Shown here: piece by piece, positions 1-5,112 of the stretch
Layout of the letters: each line of letters begins with the position of its first letter
How positions within the stretch are numbered: position 1 is the stretch's first letter
Assembly: GCA_964413525.1 (NCBI GenBank)
Contig: CAYPTI010000113.1
Location: 1 to 5,848 of the forward strand
Reading direction: 5' to 3'
Source: CAYPTI01 sp964413525 [NCBI: uncultured bacterium]
GTDB lineage: Bacteria > T1Sed10-126
DNA length: 5,848 nucleotides
Program-made: the position numbers and the translations under genes
Notes under the pieces: generated by a model
Databases searched by the model: none
Seen by the model: only the letters and a program-made list of their open reading frames with translations
What the model was told of the DNA's origin: nothing

Positions 1-216
1 GTCTCGGAAGGCATTCACAAAGTCCGGGACCAGCAGGACAGCATGACCAACCTGCTGATCACCCACTATCAGCGAATCCTTGATTACGTGCAGCCGGATC
101 GGGTCCACGTCCTCATGGACGGCCGGATGGTGACTTCCGGCGACATGTCCCTGGCCGAGGAACTGGAGGCCAAGGGCTACGACTGGATCCGTGAGGAGTT
201 CGCCGTTCCGGCGTAA
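1..216 (+). CDS. sufC: SufC, Fe-S assembly ATPase (3' end, partial)
   Basis: This is the C-terminal 71 residues of SufC, the ABC-type ATPase of the SufBCD scaffold complex; it is cytosolic, and ATP binding by its dimer reshapes the SufB/SufD interface. The frame is open from base 1 to a TAA at 214-216. The segment [13 protein letters not shown] carries the ABC switch histidine (His22 of the fragment), followed by [14 protein letters not shown] and the ending LEAKGYDW, all typical of SufC C-termini. Family members are about 250 residues, so roughly 180 N-terminal residues, including Walker A, the signature motif and Walker B, lie upstream of the window. sufB follows after 64 bases in the same direction. 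The reading is seen directly; the name rests on the motif match, since other ABC ATPases lack the ITHYQR...YDW pattern. Confidence 0.95.
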   Translation, partial: VSEGIHKVRDQQDSMTNLLITHYQRILDYVQPDRVHVLMDGRMVTSGDMSLAEELEAKGYDWIREEFAVPA

Positions 217-246
217 AGACGCTGGCGAAGACCGGCAGCATCGAAT

Positions 247-262
247 TGGTTAGCAGCAACCA
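247..262 (+). other. Small hairpin just upstream of the sufB ribosome binding site
   Basis: TGGTT (247-251) and AACCA (258-262) are perfect inverted repeats around the 6-base loop AGCAGC, ending 5 bases before the Shine-Dalgarno sequence. A 5-bp stem is short and may be chance; it could modestly affect sufB translation initiation, which is inference. Confidence 0.2.
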
Positions 263-267
263 TTTCT

Positions 268-273
268 GGAGGG
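268..273 (+). promoter_or_regulatory. Ribosome binding site of sufB
   Basis: GGAGGG sits 7 bases before the ATG at 281. An in-frame TGA at 275-277, directly upstream of that ATG, rules out any longer SufB. The ATG at 274 is in another frame and stops after five codons, so 281 is the start. Confidence 0.85.
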
Positions 274-280
274 ATGAACC

Positions 281-1729
281 ATGGCTACTGACGTGAAGGA
301 TGTCGATACCTCGCGGTTCGAACATTTCCTGGACCGGGAGTACGAATTCGAAACGTCCCCGGGCATCAATGAGGACGTGGTGCGCACCATCAGCCGGGAG
401 AAGAACGAACCCGACTGGATGCTGGAGCGCCGCCTCCGCGCCTACAAGATTTTCGAGAGCAAACCGATGCCGACCTGGGGAGCCGACCTCAGCGGGCTGA
501 ACTTCGACGACATTGTCTTCTACCGTCGAATGGACGACACCAAGAACAAACGGGACTGGGACGAAGTCCCCGACGACATCAAGGAGACGTTCGACCGGCT
601 GGGCATTCCCGAGGCCGAACAGAAGGCGCTCTCCGGGGCGTCGGGACAGTTCGATTCCGAACTGGTCTACCAGAACATGAAGCAGGATTGGGAGGACAAG
701 GGGGTCGTCTTCTGCAACATGGACAAGGCGGTCCAGGACTACCCCGAGATCGTGGAAGAATACTTCATGACCCAGTGTGTCCCTCCCTCCGACAACAAGT
801 TCGCCGCCCTCCACGGAGCCGTCTGGGCAGGCGGCAGCTTCATGTACGTTCCCGAGGGCGTGGAAATTGAACTGCCCATGCAGGCCTACTTCCGGATGAA
901 CGCCCAGGACCAGGGTCAGTTCGAACACACCCTGATCATCGCCGAGGAGAACTCCAAGGTCCACTACATCGAGGGCTGTTCGGCGCCATCCTTCACCAGC
1001 AACTCCCTCCATGCAGGGTGCGTCGAGGTCTTCGTGAACGACGGAGCCAGCGTCCAGTACTCGACCGTCCAGAACTGGTCCAAGAACACCTACAACCTGA
1101 ACACCAAGCGAGCCATCGTCGGCAAGGACGCCGAGATGCGCTGGCTCTCGGGCTCCATGGGGTCCAAGGTCACCATGCTGTATCCTTCCAGCGTCCTGCG
1201 TGGCCGGGGAGCCAAGACGACCAACATCGCCCTGGCCTTCGCCAACCAGGGTCAGTACCTGGACACCGGTTCGAAGGCGATTCACGTCGCCCCCGATACC
1301 AACTCCACGATCCGGATGAAGTCGATTTCCAAGGGGAACGGCCACACCGTCTACCGAGGCCTGGTCAAAGTGGTCGACGGGGCCGAGAATTCCCAGGTGA
1401 ACGTGGCCTGCGACGCCATGATGCTGGACAGGGAGTCCAGCTCCGACACCATCCCGAACATGGAAATCGAGGAGGAGAAGGTCGAGGTCGGCCACGAGGC
1501 CACGGCCGGCCGAATCAGTGAGGAGGACCTGTTCTACCTCATGAGCCGGGGGATCGACGAGGACGAGGCCATGATGATGATCGTCAAGGGCTTCATCGAT
1601 CCCGTGACCAAGGAACTGCCCATGGAGTACTCGGTGGAACTGAACCGGCTCATTCAGATGGAACTGGAGGACGCCCCGGAGACCGTCGACGAAGAGGGTT
1701 ACCTCGCCGAATGGGGTAGCGACGACTGA
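281..1729 (+). CDS. sufB: SufB, Fe-S cluster scaffold subunit
   Basis: SufB is the scaffold subunit on which sulfide and iron are assembled within the cytosolic SufBC2D complex. The 482-residue product is normal family length. Residues about 1-130 form the N-terminal helical region. The beta-helix core follows, with HGAVWAGGSFMYVPEGV (178-194), IEGCSAP (Cys233), STVQNW (261-266) and YRGLVKV (358-364). The C-terminal helical domain contains LFYLMSRGI (417-425) and KELPMEY (444-450). Cys377 and Glu406 (GHEAT) are 29 residues apart, the same spacing as the essential Cys405 and Glu434 of E. coli SufB, so the cluster-building pair appears intact. The protein is very acidic (87 Asp+Glu, 47 Lys+Arg) and ends in a 16- to 20-residue acidic tail after the usual end of the fold. 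The start is fixed by an in-frame TGA at 275-277 and a good ribosome site. Confidence 0.97.
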   Translation: MATDVKDVDTSRFEHFLDREYEFETSPGINEDVVRTISREKNEPDWMLERRLRAYKIFESKPMPTWGADLSGLNFDDIVFYRRMDDTKNKRDWDEVPDDIKETFDRLGIPEAEQKALSGASGQFDSELVYQNMKQDWEDKGVVFCNMDKAVQDYPEIVEEYFMTQCVPPSDNKFAALHGAVWAGGSFMYVPEGVEIELPMQAYFRMNAQDQGQFEHTLIIAEENSKVHYIEGCSAPSFTSNSLHAGCVEVFVNDGASVQYSTVQNWSKNTYNLNTKRAIVGKDAEMRWLSGSMGSKVTMLYPSSVLRGRGAKTTNIALAFANQGQYLDTGSKAIHVAPDTNSTIRMKSISKGNGHTVYRGLVKVVDGAENSQVNVACDAMMLDRESSSDTIPNMEIEEEKVEVGHEATAGRISEEDLFYLMSRGIDEDEAMMMIVKGFIDPVTKELPMEYSVELNRLIQMELEDAPETVDEEGYLAEWGSDD

Positions 1730-1731
1730 CC

Positions 1732-1751
1732 GGAACCGGGCTCCCGTTTCC
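1732..1751 (+). other. Imperfect hairpin right after the sufB stop codon
   Basis: GGAACCGG (1732-1739) pairs with CCGTTTCC (1744-1751) with one C-T mismatch and the loop GCTC. It begins 3 bases after the TGA of sufB. Only two T residues follow, so it is not a standard intrinsic terminator. It could protect the 3' end of a processed sufCB message. Confidence 0.35.
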
Positions 1752-1781
1752 TTCGAGCCGCCGCCGTTTCGCCACGACCCC

Positions 1782-1811
1782 CGCCGGTCCTCGAATGTGC
1801 GCCAACCGGCG
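1782..1811 (+). repeat. 7-bp perfect inverted repeat, 16-base loop
   Basis: CGCCGGT (1782-1788) is the exact reverse complement of ACCGGCG (1805-1811). In GC-rich non-coding DNA a 7-bp match over this distance could occur by chance, so this is weaker than the dyad that follows it. Confidence 0.3.
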
Positions 1812-1836
1812 AGATCGGACGATTCCCCGGGGACCA

Positions 1837-1861
1837 GGTTGATCCGGCCGCCGGTTCAACC
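1837..1861 (+). promoter_or_regulatory. 25-base dyad / strong stem-loop upstream of sufD
   Basis: GGTTGA (1837-1842) and TCAACC (1856-1861) form a perfect outer stem. CCGG (1844-1847) and CCGG (1851-1854) form an inner stem around the loop CCG, separated from the outer stem only by a T-T mismatch (1843/1855). Ten base pairs can form over 25 bases. It ends 54 bases before the sufD GGAGG. Read as DNA it is a symmetric operator-like site; read as RNA it is a stable hairpin. The half-sites are GTTG...CAAC, the reverse orientation of the CAAC-N6-GTTG site described for SufR, so I do not assign it to SufR. Confidence 0.45.
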
Positions 1862-1903
1862 GCCGTACGGGGGGATTCGACGCAGGGGTACAGATCATCA
1901 ATC

Positions 1904-1933
1904 ATGAGTGAATTTGGAGGCATTTCAGCATGA
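1904..1933 (+). other. Possible 9-codon leader ORF overlapping the sufD start
   Basis: ATG at 1904 opens MSEFGGISA and stops at TGA 1931-1933, overlapping the sufD ATG (1930) as ATGA. Such an overlap could couple sufD translation to the leader. However, the nearest purine-rich stretch (AGGGG, 1884-1888) lies 15 bases before the ATG, too far for a normal ribosome site, and the leader frame reads straight through sufD's own Shine-Dalgarno. Chance occurrence is more likely. Confidence 0.15.
1916..1920 (+). promoter_or_regulatory. Ribosome binding site of sufD
   Basis: GGAGG lies 9 bases before the ATG at 1930. An in-frame TGA at 1909-1911, with no ATG, GTG or TTG start codon in between, makes 1930 the only sensible start. 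sufD therefore has its own strong ribosome site, in keeping with the long spacer before it. Confidence 0.85.
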
Positions 1934-3288
1934 CACAGACGACCGCACCCGCAGCCCGCCGGCTCGCTCCGGGACCGGAACTTCTCGAGAACCTGCAGAA
2001 CAACCTCCGGGAACCGGACGCCCTGGTGAACAGGCGTCGGAAGGGGGCCGAACTGTTCGACGAGTTGCCCATTCCCTCGGCGGAAAACAGCGAGGAATGG
2101 CGCCGAACCGATGTTACCGACCTGGAGTTCGATCAACTCAACTTCAGCACCGGATCGTACGAGGACGTCCCCCCGGAGGACCTTCCCGAGGTGCTCGAAC
2201 GGATCGACATCGCCTCGGAGGACCGGGCCGGACTCTACCTGGATCACAACCTGGACCGTTCCTTCGCCGACCTGGATCCCGAGCTGGAAGAACAGGGTGT
2301 GGTTCTGTGCACCATGGCCGAGGCCGCCCGGGAGTACCCCGATCTGGTTGAGGAACACTTCATGACTGACGGTCTGGAGCCCGACATCAACAAATTTTCC
2401 GCCCTGCACGCGGCCTATCACGCCGGCGGGGCCTTTCTGTACGTCCCCCGGGACCTCGAAATTGACCGGGCCTTCGAACTTCATACCTTTGTAGACGAGG
2501 ACGGACTCAGCCTCAACGACCACCTGCTGGTGGTGGTGGGCCCCAACAGTCGAGTGAACATCGTGGAAACGCACATGAGCGACGGGGACCTTGAGGAACG
2601 GGCCGTGGCCACCAGCGCGGTGGAGATTGTGGCCAAGGAAGGGGCCCGGGTGGATTACAGCCACATCCAGCGGCTGGACCGGAACTATTACGATCTCTCC
2701 ATGCGCCGGGGGGTCTGCGAGGGCAACGATTCCCGGATCAACTGGATCACCGGCACCCTCGGCAGCGGCAAGGCCAAGACCTCCGCGCTGACCAAGCTCG
2801 TCGGCGAAGGAAGCGAGACGTACCTCTACGGGGTGATGATGGCCAACGAGGACCAGCACCTGGACTCGGACATCTCCACCACACACATCGGTCCCCACAC
2901 GACCGACGAAATGCTGGCCCGTGGGGTGGTGCTCGACCGGGCCCGAGGGGTGTTTCGCGGTGTTATCGACATGCGAGGGGGTTGTCGGAAAGCCAAGGGG
3001 TCCCTTCACGAGCGCTGCCTGATGGTGGGGGAGGACGCCAAGGCGGACGCCGTTCCCGAGATGGAAATCACCGAGAACGACGTCAAGGCCGCCCACTCGG
3101 CCTCCGTCGGGGAACTGGACGAGGACCAGCTGCTCTACATGCAGTCCCGGGGGATCAGCCGGGAACAGGCCCGCCGGTTGATCATCCTCGGGTTTTTCGA
3201 ACCGCTGCTGAAGGATCTGCCCGTGGAACGGATCAAACGGGATCTGGAAACCATGATCCACGACAAGCTGGATCACAGTTATGGTTGA
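1930..3288 (+). CDS. sufD: SufD, Fe-S scaffold subunit
   Basis: SufD is the SufB paralogue that pairs with it in the SufBC2D scaffold and is linked to iron acquisition. The 452-residue product fits the family. Features seen are EEWRRTDVTDL near residue 60, LHAAYHAGGAFLYVPRD (159-175) as in the SufB core, FRGVIDM (342-348), PEMEI (376-380), LLYMQSRGIS (401-410) and the C-terminal FFEPLLKDLPVE. His389 in AAHSASVG sits where E. coli SufD has catalytic His360 in CSHGATVG. The position two before it is Ala387 here instead of the usual Cys, and HGAT has become HSAS. Cys352 and Cys363 fall in a stretch (GGCRKAKGSLHERC) that departs from the usual Q-N-LLL sequence. About 88 acidic residues make it strongly acidic. 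Its end overlaps the sufS start by 8 bases, so the two are probably translationally coupled. Confidence 0.95.
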   Translation: MTQTTAPAARRLAPGPELLENLQNNLREPDALVNRRRKGAELFDELPIPSAENSEEWRRTDVTDLEFDQLNFSTGSYEDVPPEDLPEVLERIDIASEDRAGLYLDHNLDRSFADLDPELEEQGVVLCTMAEAAREYPDLVEEHFMTDGLEPDINKFSALHAAYHAGGAFLYVPRDLEIDRAFELHTFVDEDGLSLNDHLLVVVGPNSRVNIVETHMSDGDLEERAVATSAVEIVAKEGARVDYSHIQRLDRNYYDLSMRRGVCEGNDSRINWITGTLGSGKAKTSALTKLVGEGSETYLYGVMMANEDQHLDSDISTTHIGPHTTDEMLARGVVLDRARGVFRGVIDMRGGCRKAKGSLHERCLMVGEDAKADAVPEMEITENDVKAAHSASVGELDEDQLLYMQSRGISREQARRLIILGFFEPLLKDLPVERIKRDLETMIHDKLDHSYG

Positions 3289-4510
3289 CTGGGACCGGGT
3301 CCGCGGCGACTTTCCCATCCTTGACCAGGAAGTAAACGGGAACCCCCTGGTCTACTTTGACAACGCCGCCACCTCCCAGACACCCCGCCCGGTTATCGAG
3401 GCCATCACCGAGTATTACGAGAAGTACAACTCCAACGTCCACCGGGGGGCTCACGCCCTGTCCGACCGGGCGACGGTGGCCTACGAGGATGCCCGGGAGT
3501 CCGTGGCCGAGTTCATCGGAGCGGCCGAGTCCCGTGAGTGCATCTTCGTCCGCAACACCACCGAAGCCCTGAACCTGGTGGCCTACAGCTGGGCGATGAA
3601 CAACCTGGAGGAGGGCGATGAAATCCTCCTCAGCGTACTCGAACATCATTCCAACATCATTCCCTGGCAGCTGGTCAGCCAGCGTACCGGGGCTCAGCTC
3701 CGGTACGTGGAGCTCACCCCGGAGGGCGAGCTGGACCGGGAGTCGTTCAGCCGTCAGCTGAGCAACCGGACCCGGCTTGTCGCGCTGTCCCAGATGTCCA
3801 ACGTCCTGGGGACGATCACCCCGGCGACGGAACTCGTTCGGGAAGCCCACGATGCCGGGGCGGTCACGGTGCTGGACGGGGCCCAGGCCGTTCCCCACCT
3901 GCCGGTCGACGTCCAGGAAATCGATTGTGATTTCATGGCCTTCAGCGGCCACAAGATGTGTGGTCCCACCGGGATCGGCGTCCTGTACGGAAAAGAGGAA
4001 CTGCTCGAACAGATGCCTCCCTTTCAGGGCGGGGGTGAGATGATCGGCCGGGTCGAGCGGGATTCCGCCACCTGGGCGGACCTGCCCCAGAAGTTTGAGG
4101 CCGGCACCCCGAGCATTGCTCAGGCGGTTGGCCTGCACGCGGCCGTCGAGTACCTCTCCGACATCGGCATGGAAGCCATCCGGGATCGGGAACGGGAACT
4201 GGCCGGCGAGTTGATCCCGGGCCTGCGTCGGATCGACGGCGTTACCGTGCACGGAAACGCCCGCGAACGGGGAGCCCTAGCTTCCTTTTCGATCGAGGAT
4301 ATCCATCCGCATGACGTCAGCCAGGTGATGGACGAGGAAGGGATCGCCATTCGGGCCGGTCACCACTGCACCCAGCCGTTGATGAGCTGGCTGGGGGAAG
4401 CCGCCACCGCCCGCGCCAGCCTCTACTTCTACAACCGACCCTCCGAAATTGAACGGTTTTTCGATGCCGTTCAACAGGTGAAGGAGTTCTTCGGCCATGT
4501 CGCTGTCTGA
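3281..4510 (+). CDS. sufS: SufS, group II cysteine desulfurase
   Basis: SufS is a PLP-dependent cysteine desulfurase that removes sulfur from L-cysteine, forming alanine and an enzyme persulfide. The 409-residue length is typical. The fold-type I aminotransferase layout is complete: YFDNAATSQTP (25-35), NTTEALN (92-98), His124 stacking on PLP, Asp199 and Gln202 (LDGAQAVPH), the Schiff-base Lys225 in SGHKMCGPTG, the persulfide Cys363 in RAGHHCTQPL, and Arg378 in ARASLYFYN for substrate carboxylate. His344 in HPHDV lies 19 residues before the catalytic Cys, matching Bacillus subtilis SufS His342, which takes over a zinc ligand from SufU; this fits the SufU gene next door. ATG 3281 is the only start after an in-frame TGA at 3254-3256. 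No Shine-Dalgarno is evident, so translation probably depends on coupling to sufD. Confidence 0.97.
   Translation: MVDWDRVRGDFPILDQEVNGNPLVYFDNAATSQTPRPVIEAITEYYEKYNSNVHRGAHALSDRATVAYEDARESVAEFIGAAESRECIFVRNTTEALNLVAYSWAMNNLEEGDEILLSVLEHHSNIIPWQLVSQRTGAQLRYVELTPEGELDRESFSRQLSNRTRLVALSQMSNVLGTITPATELVREAHDAGAVTVLDGAQAVPHLPVDVQEIDCDFMAFSGHKMCGPTGIGVLYGKEELLEQMPPFQGGGEMIGRVERDSATWADLPQKFEAGTPSIAQAVGLHAAVEYLSDIGMEAIRDRERELAGELIPGLRRIDGVTVHGNARERGALASFSIEDIHPHDVSQVMDEEGIAIRAGHHCTQPLMSWLGEAATARASLYFYNRPSEIERFFDAVQQVKEFFGHVAV
4481..4486 (+). promoter_or_regulatory. Ribosome binding site of sufU inside the sufS end
   Basis: AAGGAG lies 10 bases before the ATG at 4497, within the last codons of sufS. 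A TGA in the sufU frame at 4479-4481 excludes a longer protein. Confidence 0.8.
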
Positions 4511-4970
4511 TCTGTACCAGGACATCATCCTGGACCATTACAAGAACCCCCGGAAGTACGGAGAGATCGAGGAACCCCACGTCCACGCGGAGGATAACAA
4601 CCCTTCCTGCGGGGACGACATCGAACTGGACATTCTCCTCGACGAGGATCAGGAAACCATCGAACAGATCCGGTTTGGCGGCCAGGGGTGCGCAATCTCC
4701 ATGGCCTCGGGGAGTTTAATGGCGGACCGGATCGAGGGGATGAGCCTGAGTGAGGTCCGGGACCTTCGGGAACGGTTCACCGAGATGGTGACCAATTACG
4801 AGGAGGACGTGGAGCCGGACGAGGAACTCGGCGACATGGTTTCCCTCCGGGGCGTGATCAAATTTCCGGTCCGGGTGAAATGCGCCAGCCTCGCCTGGGA
4901 CACCCTCACCAAGGGCCTGGAGGCGCTGGAAGAACAGGGGGCTCCCGCCCGCGCGGTCCCGAACGAATAG
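4497..4970 (+). CDS. sufU: SufU, zinc-dependent sulfurtransferase partner of SufS
   Basis: SufU accepts persulfide sulfur from SufS and relays it to the SufBCD scaffold, replacing SufE. The 157-residue product begins LYQDIILDHYKNPRKYG, typical of the IscU/SufU fold. Zinc-ligand positions match SufU: Cys38 and Asp40 (NPSCGD), Cys65 (GQGCAISMASGS) and Cys129 (RVKCASLAWD). The Cys65-Cys129 distance is 64 residues, about 20 more than in IscU, matching the extra segment that defines SufU. The LPPVK chaperone-binding motif and the His before the last Cys of IscU are absent (Lys128 here). The inserted region is very acidic (YEEDVEPDEE, 101-110); overall 36 Asp+Glu against 14 Lys+Arg. The start overlaps the sufS end by 14 bases. 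No sufA, sufE or sufT gene follows, so this is probably the last gene of the operon. Confidence 0.95.
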   Translation: MSLSDLYQDIILDHYKNPRKYGEIEEPHVHAEDNNPSCGDDIELDILLDEDQETIEQIRFGGQGCAISMASGSLMADRIEGMSLSEVRDLRERFTEMVTNYEEDVEPDEELGDMVSLRGVIKFPVRVKCASLAWDTLTKGLEALEEQGAPARAVPNE

Positions 4971-4972
4971 AT

Positions 4973-4994
4973 AACGAACGCGCTCGCTTCGGTT
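4973..4994 (+). terminator. Weak candidate terminator hairpin after sufU
   Basis: Starting 3 bases after the sufU TAG, AAC-GAA-GC (4973-4981, bulged C4979) pairs with GC-TTC-GTT (4986-4994, bulged G4991) around the loop GCTC, giving eight base pairs. No T-run follows directly (only a TTT about 15 bases on), so it is at best a non-canonical or Rho-assisted terminator. Confidence 0.25.
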
Positions 4995-5027
4995 CAGGCT
5001 ATTTGGGTTGCTTGGTGGTCCACGGTC

Positions 5028-5059
5028 GGTTTCTTGCCTGCGAAGTCACCCCTGAAACC
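5028..5059. terminator. Inverted repeat, possible bidirectional terminator
   Basis: GGTTTC (5028-5033) and GAAACC (5054-5059) are perfect inverted repeats with a 20-base loop, lying midway between convergent genes. The loop is long and no T-run follows on either strand, so the terminator role is inferred mostly from position. Confidence 0.2.
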
Positions 5060-5112
5060 CGTTCGGAGACCGGATGGTAACACAATTGGGGATATAAGCT
5101 CCAAACCGGGCG

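Larger units (their letters stand above)
1730..1929 (+). other. Structured 200-base spacer between sufB and sufD
   Basis: This non-coding gap interrupts an otherwise compact operon. It holds three stem-loop candidates (1732-1751, 1782-1811, 1837-1861), two short perfect palindromes (TCCCCGGGGA at 1824-1833 and CCGTACGG at 1863-1870) and the sufD ribosome binding site. None of the stems is followed by a T-run, so no intrinsic terminator is visible. I could not find a convincing -35/-10 pair. Possible roles are mRNA stabilisation or processing, an internal promoter with an operator, or an RNA regulatory element. The repeats are seen directly; the roles are inference. Confidence 0.5.
4971..5112. 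other. Convergent intergenic region between sufU and the barrel gene
   Basis: This 142-base stretch separates two convergent stop codons and is visibly more AT-rich than its surroundings. It contains a bulged hairpin at 4973-4994 and a 6-bp inverted repeat at 5028-5059, and it must hold the 3' ends of both transcripts. I see no small gene with a ribosome binding site here. Confidence 0.6.

Noticed and set aside
113-1495. Long open frame on the - strand (about 460 codons) opposite sufB
   Set aside because: It mirrors sufB codon by codon. Its protein is Val/Gly/Leu/His/Asp-rich with no recognisable motif, as expected from the antisense of a GC-rich, Asp/Glu-rich gene.
1837-1861. SufR operator
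   Set aside because: SufR sites read CAAC-N6-GTTG; here the arms are in the opposite order (GTTG...CAAC) with a different spacing.
1732-1861. Intrinsic terminator between sufB and sufD
   Set aside because: None of the stems is followed by a run of T residues, and sufDSU clearly belong to the same pathway and direction.
1650-1901. Arg/Pro-rich - strand frame covering the sufB-sufD gap
   Set aside because: Low-complexity translation of GC-rich DNA, TTG start without a ribosome site, and overlap with the sufB end.
1699-3318. Open frame on the - strand (about 539 codons) opposite sufD
   Set aside because: Same antisense artefact: it covers the whole of sufD and the spacer, has no family resemblance, and the sense gene is unambiguous.
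3233-4252. Open frame on the - strand (about 339 codons) opposite sufS
   Set aside because: Antisense shadow of sufS; composition reflects reversed sufS codons.
4497-4970. IscU instead of SufU
   Set aside because: The spacing between the second and third Cys is about 20 residues longer than in IscU, LPPVK is missing, and Lys replaces the His before the last Cys.
5093-5098. TATAAG as a -10 promoter element
   Set aside because: No -35-like hexamer lies 16-18 bases upstream, and the position just before a convergent gene end makes a promoter unlikely.
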